Shown piece by piece: positions 37,727 through 50,400 of a stretch of DNA of 64,000 bases. The DNA comes from Labyrinthula sp. Ha (taxonomy: Eukaryota > Sar > Bigyra > Labyrinthulida > Labyrinthulaceae). Position 1 is the stretch's first letter; the number at the start of each line of letters is the position of its first letter. A program made the translations under genes and the position numbers. Under the pieces are notes generated by a model. It was given only the letters and a program-made list of their open reading frames with translations, was not told the origin of the DNA and did no database searches. The stretch lies in assembly GCA_015227615.1 (NCBI GenBank), contig JAALGZ010000018.1, positions 310,001 through 374,000 on the forward strand, read 5' to 3'.

Positions 37727-38641
37727 CTAAGTCTGAATTGAAATATTCTGAATAAGTTTCCATTCTTTTCCAGAAGGAAGAACGGCCAAGGAGGAAACAA
37801 AACCAGGCTCAACACATATCATTTCCTTATACTCTTCGTCATCAAAATCATCAACACTCTTCGCAGACTTCCAGGGGTTCCAGACAACTACATTTCCAGG
37901 TTGAGCTGATCCATCATTTATCACACTAACAACAATTCTTCTTGCCCGTTTTCCATCATATAGAAAAACTTCTTTGCCATTGACACCAGGGGAAAATATC
38001 CAGTCTACTTCCCCTTCAACTTTCAACTCTCCTTCAAGCACCTTTTCCTTGAACTCATCCGTTTTATCAACATATTTAACGTCTTTCAAACCTTTTACTA
38101 CTATATTTTCTATAGCTTCAACGGAAAAATATGGGTGAAACAAACTTTGGAATGTAACCGTTTTGTTATCAAGATTTTTAACAGTTAGTTCCAAGTCTAA
38201 GGAATCACCACAAAAACTTAAGGAACCCGAAAGTGAGAGCAAAAATTTAAAGGGCCAATTCAGATAAGCATGAGGCAGTTGATCTTTAACTGTATTGTGA
38301 TCAAGGCTTAGTTTAAATGTGAGTCTCTTAGCATCATTGTTTATTTCATACCCTTCAAACTCCCACGTGCAAAGTCTTGCAAAACCATGGAAAGGGAGAT
38401 CAAGGCCTTCGAGGCCCTCACTAAAGTTAGGGAAGACAATGGGTATCCCCCCATGGATTTGTTTCTTTTCTTTTTTGGAAGAAAGTTTTGACATAAACAG
38501 TTGCTCAATCCCTGCGCTTGTTTTCCAAGAACTTATCATAGCGCCAAACAAATAAATGGATACTGATGCATTTTCTGGAGTAACCAGCTCAATACAATTA
38601 AAAGATTGCGAATCATCCTTTATTACGTTGAAGGCTTTCAT
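37727..38641 (-). CDS. glucose-6-phosphate 1-epimerase (hexose-6-phosphate mutarotase)
   Basis: 304 residues, no intron, with a TAG stop. It belongs to the aldose-1-epimerase superfamily, YeaD/YMR099C branch, which interconverts the alpha and beta anomers of glucose 6-phosphate in the cytosol. Sequence signs are the GAMISSW segment, HGGIPIVFPNF around H63, the phosphate and sugar binding FHGFAR around H85, the catalytic histidine H169 in LFHPYF, and the catalytic glutamate E278 in CVEPGFV. WNPW at 254-257 is also typical. The length is normal for the family. There is no signal peptide. The tail-to-tail arrangement with the epoxide hydrolase is probably just compactness of this island, since the functions are unrelated. 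Confidence 0.95.
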   Translation of the reverse strand: MKAFNVIKDDSQSFNCIELVTPENASVSIYLFGAMISSWKTSAGIEQLFMSKLSSKKEKKQIHGGIPIVFPNFSEGLEGLDLPFHGFARLCTWEFEGYEINNDAKRLTFKLSLDHNTVKDQLPHAYLNWPFKFLLSLSGSLSFCGDSLDLELTVKNLDNKTVTFQSLFHPYFSVEAIENIVVKGLKDVKYVDKTDEFKEKVLEGELKVEGEVDWIFSPGVNGKEVFLYDGKRARRIVVSVINDGSAQPGNVVVWNPWKSAKSVDDFDDEEYKEMICVEPGFVSSLAVLPSGKEWKLIQNISIQT

Positions 38642-39161
38642 ATCTGTTGCTTATGTCTTAGTAGAAACCGGAAAAAAGATTTTCTAGAGTTGGTTCGTTA
38701 TCATTTCAAAATTTTGGGCAAATTAGTATCTTGAATTTGAAAATACAGTTTGGCCAAAGAAGACACTATGGTTTCCAGGTCTTATAAGTTGTTCTATTGC
38801 TGCATACTAAACATAGCACCAAATATATAAAGAAGAATATACAGTCGCAAAGCACGCGAACGAAGCTTCTAACTTCCAGGCATCACTTCTTCACTGCTGC
38901 TTTCCTGCTAAATATCATCAAGAAGGAGGGGTAACACTTATATCAAGGCAGCTGCTTAAGGCGAACGATATTCAGAAAAACTACTTCCAAACGAGTAAAG
39001 TACTTGGCTTCATTTTGCAATTAGAAATGGAGCAAAGCTTTTTATTAACACTTCAAATGACGACATCTTGTCCTTTAGGTTCTTTCTACTATTGTTTCGG
39101 GAAGATTCTCTAGGTATAACGTCACAGCATGAGACCTAATATGCCAATTCGAGTTCAACCT
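38642..39161. other. intergenic region, epimerase 5' flank
   Basis: 520 bp between two minus-strand genes. It should hold the epimerase promoter and the 3' end of the upstream gene. No TATA-like or other element is convincing. The composition near 38850-38960 is less AT-rich than usual for gaps here. Confidence 0.4.
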
Positions 39162-39701
39162 TCAAAATCGTCTCAGAAAAGACAGTTTCTTATCATACTG
39201 ATTTCCTTCATTCATCCAAAACAACTTCCGATTCAACCTCAACGCCTTTGCTACTTCTTTCAAGAACCCATTAGGAATAACTATCAACTTCCTCTGCACT
39301 GCATCTTCGGTAGCAACTGGAGTGTTGAATTTCTCAATCTCATAGAACACTTGCATACCAGCCTCAAATTCACCTTGCTCCATGAACTTAACTGCGCAAG
39401 AACTAGTCACAGCAGTAATCTGAAGCATTACAACTCCCTTTCTGCCCAATAACCTCAAAGTACGATTTTCACCTCTATCAACTATTTTTTCTAGAAAGAA
39501 GCAAGCAACACCTTCAACGGATAAATGATTCTTGAACAAATCCCTGTTTTCCAACTGGCAAAATAAATTACATTTGAAGAAGTGATTGCTTCCGTTAAAT
39601 TTAACCCCAAGCAAATGTTTACAAGAAAAGCAGAAAGAAATGTTGGTATGAACTTGAACAGTTTTTGCTAAAATAGCTTTGTCTACCACAGCATTGGACA
39701 T
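39162..39701 (-). CDS. unrecognised 179-residue protein
   Basis: The frame runs ATG to TGA with balanced, non-repetitive composition. No signal peptide or membrane segment is evident. It has several cysteines (CFSCKH near residue 30, then C44 and C48) but no clear zinc-finger pattern. I do not recognise the family. It faces the next gene head to head across 122 bp, which suggests a shared promoter. After its TGA, another frame reads like protein for about a dozen codons (ETILKVELELAY), so an unseen short intron near the end is possible, but no intron of the right length fits. The plus-strand frame across the same DNA (39129-39452) looks like a shadow. Confidence 0.55.
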   Translation of the reverse strand: MSNAVVDKAILAKTVQVHTNISFCFSCKHLLGVKFNGSNHFFKCNLFCQLENRDLFKNHLSVEGVACFFLEKIVDRGENRTLRLLGRKGVVMLQITAVTSSCAVKFMEQGEFEAGMQVFYEIEKFNTPVATEDAVQRKLIVIPNGFLKEVAKALRLNRKLFWMNEGNQYDKKLSFLRRF

Positions 39702-39823
39702 AGTTATGGTAGATTCTGTTATTTGGATGCTGCTGTCTTCACTTTTTTTGTAGTTACCACAAAGAGCGATATCACGATCATCTGTTTGATATTCGTTTCT
39801 ACAAAATTAAAAGAGATGAAGAA
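39702..39823. promoter_or_regulatory. short divergent intergenic region, likely bidirectional promoter
   Basis: 122 bp separate two ATG codons facing away from each other. Any promoters for both genes must lie here or overlap the reading frames. No TATA box or other known motif is evident. The role is inferred from position only. Confidence 0.4.
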
Positions 39824-40141
39824 ATGTACACGTTCACACAAGTTAGAGAAGGCAAAATATCTGTCCAGTTGGTCCTAGGTGCAAGTGACACACTTGTGCC
39901 TTTATCAAGAATGGTTGTTTTGCACGAACGACAGACCAAAGCAGATGGAAGAGTTTCTATGGTAGTTTCTTCAGGTGTGATAAGTCTTGATTTAAGCTCG
40001 ACAGAATGTAGATTTGCATCACTAGCGGATTTAAAAGGAAGGTGTGCTGTTAAGATACATTTTCCAGAAACTTTACTTCTTGATAACTTAGATCGTTCGA
40101 TGTCAATTGGACGCGGAAGGTTGAGTTTGAAGAAATTGTGA
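39824..40141 (+). CDS. unrecognised protein, 105 residues, 3' structure uncertain
   Basis: ATG to TGA, 105 residues, divergent from the neighbouring minus-strand gene. It is rich in beta-prone residues (ISVQLVLG, MVVLHERQ, GVISLDLSS) and has no membrane segment. The 3' end is uncertain. A second frame stays open from 40087 to a TAA at 40236 and reads at least as well (VEFEEIVSFFVVNQD, CVVVLDITKRKDLH). A 50-nt intron at 40042-40091 (GTGTGC...CTTAG) would join the frames into a 120-residue product. That is longer than the other introns here, and its donor differs. A frameshift in the genome or assembly is another option. No family is recognised. Confidence 0.5.
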   Translation: MYTFTQVREGKISVQLVLGASDTLVPLSRMVVLHERQTKADGRVSMVVSSGVISLDLSSTECRFASLADLKGRCAVKIHFPETLLLDNLDRSMSIGRGRLSLKKL

Positions 40142-40561
40142 GCTTCTTCGTTGTTAATCAGGACAAACTGAATAGTTCTTGCGTGGTTGTGCTAGATATA
40201 ACCAAACGAAAGGATTTACACTTAGTTTCAGCTTAATGGAATTCGAATTCTCATAAATTTTATTAGTAATACGAAAGAAAACAGAGTATCTTAGAAGTTT
40301 GTGCTCTTCAATAACTGTCAGTTCGTGCTTGAACTTTGAAGGTTCTTTCATGGGATTGAACTTCAAAGCTTCAATTTGACAGTAATGCCGTATTGTGATT
40401 ATTTCCTATGAAGTATTTTCTTGAAATTAATGTTTTGGAACTTCAGTAATGACACAAGCACGTAATGAGCTGTCGCCTTCTTAGTGCAAATACCTTCTCG
40501 CGCCTTCTAGCAAAAAACCAGGGAGTATGAATAAGTTTAAAAATAGAATGAATTTAGTCTG

Positions 40562-40869
40562 TGTCAATACAGGTAGTCTTAGTTCTACAAGAATTACCTA
40601 CTTAACTTACTCCCAGGATAAAGTTTTTAAAGGTTCAAGAAGCCCATGAAACTGATTTTAATAAGCTGAATGAAATTATGACTGCTATCCTAATTAACTT
40701 AATTTTCTTTCTAAAACATTCTACTAATGTAGTACACGTAGCTACCTTCTTAGCGTAAGAACTCGCTAAACGAGATGTACATGGTAAAGTTTCAAGCGAG
40801 AGCTTCCTGAAGCTTTTGATAGTTAGGAAACAAAATACAATGATTATGCATTGCAAACTTATTATTTAG
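40562..40869 (+). pseudogene. LINE endonuclease fragment, copy 2, decayed
   Basis: It begins VNTGSLSSTRITYL, and after a frame change at about 40633 continues VQEAHETDFNKLNEIM and then VATFLA, a TAA, ELAKRDVHGK, SFLKLLI. The order matches copy 1 at 28 kb (INVGGLTSTK, LQEVDV, VVTLLTE, stop, LAVR, ILELLI). The two are therefore diverged copies of one non-LTR element, both on the plus strand. Only the first half of the endonuclease is visible, and no reverse transcriptase is present nearby. Confidence 0.65.
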
Positions 40870-41220
40870 GGTGAATACAAGTAATATCTAACATCAAAAG
40901 TAAATCTAGTCAAGTATTATGACAAGATTCACGATTAAACCCCCGTGAAGTAAGGAATCAGAAACGCAAGAACTTCAAAAAGATCAAATACGGATCAGAG
41001 AATAAATCAATTGGATATGCAATTTCAAGAGATCGTTAAGCATCACATCGTCCCACATTTCCGAAGACCAATACACCACTAAGCTACCCTGCCTTCTTCT
41101 TACCTGATCAAGGTAACACACAACCACAAGATGGGTATAACCCAACATCCATTAAACTTCACAAAAATAAACTCAATCCTGTAGATAATCAGCATACTCT
41201 CAGCCATAGAAATCCAAGAT
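40870..41220. other. gene-free stretch
   Basis: Nothing is seen between the LINE fragment and the MITE. Confidence 0.5.
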
Positions 41221-41230
41221 AGCTACAAAT

Positions 41231-41463
41231 AGGGGTGGGATTTGATAAAAATTATCAATAATTATTTGATAATCATTTTGATTCTGATTACCAATAAAAC
41301 AACTAAGATTCTCATTATTATCAAATAATTTGGATTTTATTTTGATAATCAATTGGTTATCGTTAATAAAAATAATGGTAGGGGAAGTATCAGAATCAGA
41401 AAACAAGTAAGATACAGACAATTTTCTGGTCTATAAATTACCAATAATTCAAATCTTACTCCT
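41231..41463. mobile_element. MITE-like element, copy A
   Basis: The 233 bp element has imperfect terminal inverted repeats: left AGGGGTGGGATTTGAT, right ending AATCTTACTCCT, whose complement is AGGAGTAAGATT. Flanks AGCTACAAAT and AGCTACAAGG agree in eight of ten positions, consistent with a mutated target duplication. The interior is made of GATAATC and TTATCAATAATTATTTGATAA blocks also found in copy B. No coding capacity. Confidence 0.7.
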
Positions 41464-41473
41464 AGCTACAAGG

Positions 41474-44400
41474 TCTTCGCAACATGAACAACGTCCCAGT
41501 GGTCAAATGTTATCATTTTTGGTATCTTGCTTTTCCCCGATTGTTTATGGAAAGCTTATTGGGTAACCAGTAAACATTCACTAACGGTCCTGTAAACATC
41601 ACAGGATCTCCACGATCCTGGTAGTGACACTAATCAAAAAAGAATTCAGTGGAAGTAAGTAGGTGGTTACTAAGAACACGAGTCTTAGAATTGGGTAAAA
41701 CAAGCAGGCTCAGTTAATTTTTTTAAGTTGAGCCTAAACTCCTCTAACAGTTCCGATAAATGAAATTAAATTCTTTAATGCGGGTTACCAGGAAATCTCG
41801 TTTATTGTAAAATAAATAGCCAGAGCTTTTTCAGCTTTCTTTTATTGATTTAATACGCGCTCTGTTTTCTTAGATTCGTAGCTCTTAGCAAGTATTTCTA
41901 AAAGTTGTTTTATCCTCATCATGGAGAAACTCTCGGCTCCCGAGGCGAGCCTTTCGGGAGTAGCACATTTAAGATCAACATACGAATGAAACTAAGAACC
42001 ACATGGATAAAAGGTTAGTTTAGCTTTTTCGTTAGAATAGTATGAAACTAGGTTTCAATATAATTACAAACTTTTCTTTAACGCCTTGCCGAGCCCGACA
42101 AAAGGCTGTCTAAGAAATGGTTTTCTTCTTGATAAATATAATTTTCAAAACAATTTTAATCATTCAACATTGCATAGTTTCTGCTCTCATTGTCAACTAA
42201 GTTTAAATGATTAGTACAGCACCCACCAAAAAAATGTGTTTTTTTCAACTTCATAGTCACGAGGGTATGGCGATTATGTTTGCAATAATAGATACTAGTA
42301 CTACAAGCAAAATTATAACACGTAGTCGGAAACTTGGGTAGCATTGAAATAAGCAAACTTTTTTATTTCTCCTCAGGTTTTCTTTCTTTCCTTCAAAAGT
42401 TTTGTCACCGTCTTGTTTCGACCTTTCAACTTGATCTATGACACTGATATAATTCAGCAATACTGCATGAACACAAAAAGTGTTCATCTCAATTCATATG
42501 AGCTATACTTTCTCTAATAGAGAATGTTTTTATAGTGAGGAGAATTAGGAAAATACAAAACTAGACATAAAAAAGGAGTGATTCTTATGATAAGCTGTTA
42601 ATATTATTTTTAAGGGGTGTATAAGGTACACTTACGTTGACAAAAAATGTTTGATATAAAATTATTTTCAAGAACAATCATTCGATAATCAAGCCCTACT
42701 AAATATTATCAAATAAATTTTTATGTTGGGGGAAGTATGTCTCAAGGTTAATTAGCCATTGTCAACAAAGATAATTGTAACTCACTATTCGTTATGCAAT
42801 ACCTCTCCATAACATCATTCACTTGATTGAACACTTAACTAAAATTGTTTAGTAACATCAACTCCCTTCTTTGTAAAATTGTTATTACCAAAAAAACTTC
42901 TGGTTTATATTTAAGCTTTAAAAACCACAAGAGCTGACCAAGTGAAAAGTCACGTTCAGCGCGTTTCGGTAGAATAAGTATAGAGGCAATCATAATGCCG
43001 GAGATTATCTAGGTAATATACCATCATGAATTGGCTGAAATGTAACCGCAGCCATGCGCTTTGCTATTTTAAACTACTTGACATGGAAATTATAGCAATA
43101 AAGATACCTTTTTTTGTGGAAAATGGTTGGTCTAGCAAAAATACACAAGAAGCTCAGGGTTTAGAGAGCCAAAAATACTTCATGAATTAACAAACCGTAT
43201 TGGCCTTAGGTATTGTACTTAATCTTTCAAGTTGTATGTTTAAAATAAATTCTATCGTATATGCTCCCAAATGAAATTGTTACCCCAGAAAATCTACAGA
43301 GTAGCTATTATTCTTTTTAGAAGAAAGTTCAGGTTTCTAAACGACTTCCATCGTAAATTACATGGAAACAACTATGACCAATCTCTAGAAGCAAATGATG
43401 AAAATGTATTAAACTTACCGGTATGTGAAATAGCTTATAGTTCTGGGATGAAAATAAGAAACTCTTATATTTGATCAAACCTCTTTGGTCAAAATATTCA
43501 TGAAACATTATTCTATTATTTATTACTTGGTATTTATTTGTATCACCATCTAACGTACATATTGCCCATTTTCCCGAGGTGTTTATCTCAAATCTAACTA
43601 CCATAGTGTCGTTAGGTATATACACGAAAACTTTCTCTATAAATTTTCCCTATTAATTGTCATTTTTTCTTAGCAAGAGCATACATTCATATCCAATTTT
43701 AGTTGCTACAATCTCAAAAAAAACTGTTTAATTAGAGTTATATCTATATTCTGTGACTTGTGGCTCGGAGCGACTATAGGATTTAAGGAAGTTGCTATAA
43801 ATATTAAGGTACATGCTAATTTAAAATTGCTACTGTGAGTTTTATCAATTGGGATTGCATTTACCAGATGTTAAATCTACGAATATAAACTGAAGTTAGC
43901 AACATATGAATATAACATGTGAAAATAATTTCAGGTTGTTTAATTTAAGTTAGTGCTTAATACATTAGTAACCTATTAGATTTAACATATTTTAATAATT
44001 CATGGACATAACTACGAAAGTATGAAATAATGCGCTCTGACAAGTGGCAACAGATTGATTCAATTAACTATTCATTTCGAAAATATTAGTTAACCATAAT
44101 ATGATGCAAGGGCTACGTCACCTGCTTGGCATATTTTCTCCGGAAATAACACCCTAGCTAATATGAAAACTACATGATGTCATACGAGAAAAAATTAAAT
44201 ATTTATGTTTGCGCTTTAAATTCTGAACATGTTGTGTTCAATTTGTTTCCGAACTAGGACTAATTAAGGCCGATTTTGTTTTAGATGAGGCCTTAACATA
44301 AGAATTAAATCTCTTCATATGATCTACGCAACTATACTTGCAAAAACGAATTAAATAAGATTCTTATATAATAATTACAATCCATAGATCAACATTATAA

Positions 44401-47400
44401 GAATCATCAGAATTTGTGAATATTTAGATTCTTTACCCTAGATGAGAAAATGGATACAATCATTACTTTAGTTAATATTCTGATTAACCAGTTATGAAAG
44501 TAAGCTCTGTTTAAAGTCTTTGTGTTTAATTTGACACCAAGAGTAACTAAAATTTTGCAACTTTGATGAACATTGATTAAATTGGAAAATTGATTATATT
44601 ATGTATACTCCTGGATTTCATCGGCAGAGCTCATTGGTATATTTTAATTATGGAGGGTGTATTTATACTTAATGCAGCTTTTGGTCCATCTTAGTAATGA
44701 ATGATCGAGTTAATATGTTTCAGTTGTTATAAATATTGGAACTAAGCCTTCCGGAAAGGTTTTCTTATATCATTGAAACTTCAACGTTGCATTTCACTGT
44801 ACCTAATTTGTTGGTGTTATCACCTTAACAGTTTCCCTGTATATATATGGTCGCATTGTTACTTCTGTATAGCATGTTGTATTAACTAGATAAGTAATTC
44901 TGGTAGGTAACATGATTTGATTAAGTATTGAAAACTATTGAAATTTTTAACCTGTCTTTGGAACTGGTATTAACAATGGCTTGGGAACATGTTGTATATT
45001 ATTCGGTAAATTATTTACCAAAGAAATTCTCGGGAGACCTCACCAAATTTAAATCCATAAATAAAAAAGCAATGAGATATGATCCCAGAAAGTAAACACA
45101 TATTTTTACATTTTTAGGATTATTTAAACTAGAAAAGCGGAAAACATTATACTTAATAATATTTCGTCAGCAAAATTTCCAGAAAATATCTCTGGAGTGC
45201 TGCCCAAAAACTAAATTTTACACCTTTCTAGAAAACCTCAAAACAAAAGAAAGTGTGGTTAAAGAGACTTTTCCAGAAAATGATTCCGGGATTACAGAAG
45301 ATTGGCATACTAATCATCACCATGCCAAGAATCAGATAAGAAAATCTGAGATCAAAATATCCTAATATCTAAAAAGGAACCCTAATAGAGACAAGTTTGA
45401 TCAGCCGTTTTCTCTGACTTTTTTGGAGATTCGACATAGAATTAATAGGTAGAATAAATGAGCTTGATATACACAAGTCAAAAAATAACACCATACGGAA
45501 GATATGATACATTTATGGGAAGCCAATAGTTTATACACTATCTAGTAATCCACTAACAGGAATTTGAATTTTTTTTATTCAAACGATATAATTTAATTCG
45601 GTATGTCTTATTTATTATGTCTGTTAATGAAGTTTAAATATAAGTCAAGATTAACTAGACCGTCAAATTTTAATATTAACCTCAAAAATTTATTCAGTAT
45701 ATTCACATAAGGCTACAAGTACATATTAATTTAAATATGCAATTGATTTCGCATATATCTTCAATGAGTAAATTTCCACCTACAAGAGACATTTCTATAT
45801 TTCTTATCTAGGAAGTAGTTTATAAATTGTGTCTTAAACATCAAGTATCGCCTCCAAGGATGAGGAATAGGATATATATTCTGAATGCGTGGACATAGAA
45901 TGACTATTTAGTTATCATTGGAGTAAAAAATATGAACAATCATCCTCTCGTATTGATAATAAGTACTTTAACTATTTTTCCTCGAGTTTAAAGTATTCTT
46001 TCACGTTATCCCGGTAGTTCCTGTTAGATTTTTTTCTTCATCTCTGTGGCTATCAGGACTCGCTGCGGATCACATTTGTATATGTTCCCTTAAGAATTAA
46101 CTTAGTAATTTATTAGTTTTTACTGGGGCTTATGCGGTATTGCCTTTAATCTTCTAGTACAAATTCAGTCACGAGCATATGGTTTTATTAGTGTATTACA
46201 CAAGACGTTACTATTGATACGACAAACCTTTAATCAACAGGTTATTTGAATTAAGGATTCCTTTTAATTCCATTAATATTCTAATAAAATGGCGAAGTTT
46301 CGTTATTTCCCAATGTTTTCTTTTTTTTATTTCAGAAATTAATTCATACTGAGAAAAAACAAATAATAACGGGATAGTAAATTAAAGTTTGTTGATGTTA
46401 GCCCTGGGGAATGGTCCATAGATGCAACAGAAGCAATGTCTAGATTACATTGACCCAATGGAGGTATTGAATATGTTTGCGACATAGAAGATGATATTGG
46501 AATTTTTACTAGTACCCGAGATTTAAATAGTTTTGACAAACTTTTTTGCTATAAGATTGAGTTTTATTCTTCTGAGGCACAATACTGCTACGGCACTGAG
46601 GTTATGTTATCGTTCCAGATCTGGTCAGGACTTCGCCCTTTTATATCCTCTCTCATCTATATTTTAGCGTGTTCATTGGGTATCAAATTCTTTTACAGTA
46701 TTTAAGATAGGATGGGATATAAAATTATTCTTTTTTTTCGATATTTGTCATTAGAAGATATTTTCAGCTTTAAACAAGGATGTGGGAAAGTACAAAACAT
46801 ATTCGCAATATTTCTTATCTTTTTTTTGTGTTGGCAATTAGTCGAAGTCTTGATTATGGAATGACATCACCACATTCCTTTAAACATTAAATATTATTAT
46901 GTTCTTGAAACCATTCAGTTAACTTTATTTTGGATATGTACAGTTGGTTTTTCTATTTTATAATAGGAAGATTTTACATGCTAATTTCCTCAAAGCTTAT
47001 ATCCTTTAGTTTTATTCAGTTCTTTTGGTTTCTATCTCAATAGTATTTCTTAAAGATTCGTTACTTGCAACAGGTTCAGCTTCATGTGTTTCAAACTCCA
47101 TTTTTTTTATCAATGCTTATGGACAAGTTGAAGAATATATTTCGGATAATATGTGTACTTCCTTCTTGAAAGGTTGCATAGTTGTGGAGAAAAATTCAAT
47201 ATGGGTATGGCTCTTTTAATGTCTTTACTGTTATAATTACTGGACCTGGGAGATAGTGACACTGATCGTAATCGCTGTTTGCTTGCTCCATTTAAACATA
47301 ACAATATGCACTGAAAGTGTAGGTGTATTGAATACTATTACTATATATTTAAGTTTTGTGACATCTTACAACTTTCTGGAAAGAGTTGTAACATATATAT

Positions 47401-50400
47401 ATATATCCTTTGCCCTTAGCAGCTATGTCAATACACATTTTATATGAGAAACTGTTATTTTTAGCGGTACCTCTATTTGATTCAACATCTATGACAAGAA
47501 AATAATTTACTAACATTGAGTTTCTAAAGATCGTATCAAACACTTTCTAGAAAAACTCATTAGGAGTTTCTTACACGGTTGCTGTATAGTTTTATTGAGT
47601 TCTAAAATGATTTTCATATGTAATACTCTAATTGTTGCTGCAATTTGCTCAAAATTCAATGAGTTTTAGTAACTACAAAAGTTATTTTATATGATCAGTG
47701 CTTGAGAAATATCTTTGTAAATGTCGCTATGGTATTGGTAAATGTCATGGGATATGATGCCTTACTGTTCAAACTAGGTTTTTCGAGTGCTTTACCTCTA
47801 AGGTGATGATTGACGACACTTGGGGTCAGAACCAATAAGGTCAATGACAGTCTGGGTCTCTTCATAACCCATTTCAAAGTTTTTTTAATTTTATTGCTTA
47901 TTTTGTTCAACAAATCTGACTCTAGCCAAAGCAAAAAAAGTGTATTACTTTTTTTGCTTGAATCATTTATTTCGTGTTCTCTGTATCAAGTTGGATAAAG
48001 CTCTGTGACACAAAGTAAGCAATTTTCATGAAACTAATAAAAGGTGTCTTTAGCCAATAATAGAGTACAATCCTTTTCAAATTTAACCGGTACTGTATCT
48101 CATTATTAGGTTCTGCTACGATTTCTACAGATTCATTCACGATATGATATCAATGCTTCAATTACACTCGTTCTGACTACTGGCGATATTTCTGGAAATT
48201 TAAAACAGCACCTATAGCCAAAGTATAAGTATTAGTGATAACGAGTGTATTTTTCACCCTTTTCCTTGCATAAAAAAATCTTTCATACCAATGAGTTGCC
48301 TTATCTTCTATCTACCTAATCTGAAAATGTCTTAAATATTTTTATGAGGTGTTAATGAAGTTGAAGGCTATATCTTGACTCTTTTGTTTACAGTCCACCA
48401 TCCCCTATTTCACTGTTATTTTAATTATTTCAACATACTGATGATTCTGTCTTCAGCTGAAAATGTGAGGAGTCGTGGATTGAGTTTCGCAATTCAAGCG
48501 TTATTACCTGCTATTATCTTATTTCTTCTCTTCAGTAATATGTTCTGGAAGTCTAGTACGTTATACATATTTCACAGATATACTCCCATAATGTTTTCAA
48601 TCAGTTTTGTATTTATATGGTTGTTTTATTTCCATTTATTATTATTCACAAGAGTTTAATGTTTGCTGGAGATTTCTTATGGTTTTATGATCTTTATAAA
48701 TATTTTTTTGTGTTAATACTGATTTCCACTATTGTAAAAACTTCGTCCGAACACGGTGTTTAGTCCGCAATTGAACCCTTTCTGAATTCTCTAGACAATT
48801 TCACCCTCTCTTCTACTAAATCTGAGATTTGCATTTTACTTCTTATTATGATTATATAGATGGTAACGAAATATTTTTTTCAGTTTAAGCCCGTTTGCCC
48901 CTTTCTTAAAAAATTTCTGGTAGATTTCTTGCCACCTTCGCGACCTCGATGTACCATACCTTACTAGTTTTAATTTTATTTGATTTTAGTCTTCTTTCAA
49001 CAATCCGCCAAGTAGTTCAATTTTTCCTTTGAAGTAGATAAGTATATATTTTATGTTGTGTTTAGGCACATAGTATAAGTGTTAAGGGATTATCCGCTTA
49101 TACCCGCCTGTTGTCTATTTATTCGCACTGCCATGCATCATTATTAAAATCTCAGTCTACATTGTAGGGTCCGAATATCGTGCTCTTTGTTGTTGTTGAG
49201 AAATGCATCTCTGGGGATTTCCCTCGATTTTTCCATATCCCCAAGGTTGAATATCTTGTTGAGTTTCTTTTGCCTGTTTTTTACACGTGGTTTATGGCGA
49301 CCATCTTGTTATACGGTAAAGCTTGTCCCAGGATGGTTTTATTATGGTTGCTTCTTTGCAATTTTTCACAATATATATGTATTTATCATGTTCTCTTGAT
49401 TACAGAGTTCCCGTAGCCAAGAATTATTTTTGTCCCCTCTCATTGAACTGGTCTGATACTCTAATTCGTAGAATTTGTATACAACCTTTGTATGTATGGG
49501 CCGAGAGTCTATTCAGAGGAGCGCATTTTTTTAAGTTGTAGCGATCGGTTCCTTTCTTATCTAGATCTAAGAAATAAAGAGATGTCACTCCCTTTGTAGA
49601 GTTCAGTAGCATCCAAAGAAACTCCTGTGATATATTTATTATCACACCAGTTGGGTGGGGGTCGGTTCCTTAAACAAAACATTGTTTTTTTGCTTTCTGG
49701 GGGTTTCTTGATTTTATTCTTCTATTTCGGGTTCCCTTTTCCGCTGGTTCTTTGAGTAACATCATCAAGTATGGGGGTAAATCCACTAGTTCTATAAGTG
49801 CAGAGAGTTTAGATTGAACGGCAATCATGGTGTTCAAAGAGAACATGTATACTCTTATTTTATGTTCATCAAAGGAATGTGGGAACTACTTGGTCGACGC
49901 AAGCTCAACCTTAGAGAACATATACATGTACTTTCTAGTGCTTATCCAAAATTTTCCAACCAAAGTTCTTATTCAGACCAACTTTTCCCTAATAGCTCCG
50001 ACCTAGGTATTGGGTCCTACTAAGGATCCGACTGATGTTAGATGAACATTGCCTTTTTGATCAACACGTAAGCAACGTTAGCAGATCGGGTAACATTAGG
50101 TCTAGCATGATTACGTTAAGATTTTCACGGCTCTTAAGCCTAAGAATCGAAACAAGTCTCGTCTAGATCTTATGTTCTAGCATTGTATATCACCTTGAAA
50201 CATTTCTAAAATAGTAAATCTGAATAACATTAACCTATTATGACATTAAGCGAACAAAAACATTTTTAACTCGAAAACTCATGCAGAATACTTAAGAAAG
50301 ATTATATAAATGTTGAAATGGTGAGGTAGGCTTTGCTTTTACAAACAGAAACAAGATATTTGTAAAAATACTAACGGTTTTAACTAATAAAAGTTTTCAA

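Noticed and set aside
39129-39452. 107-codon plus-strand frame
   Set aside because: Antisense shadow of the 39162-39701 gene, with less balanced composition.
40042-40067. 26-nt intron in the same gene
   Set aside because: It shifts into a frame that stops within a few codons at 40081.
40138-40161. 24-nt intron GTGAGC...ATCAG at the end of the unknown gene
   Set aside because: Its length keeps the frame, and the joined sequence meets a stop two codons later, so it explains nothing.
47025-47998. Several 60-80 codon frames on both strands
   Set aside because: They overlap, are low-complexity or hydrophobic, and match no family.
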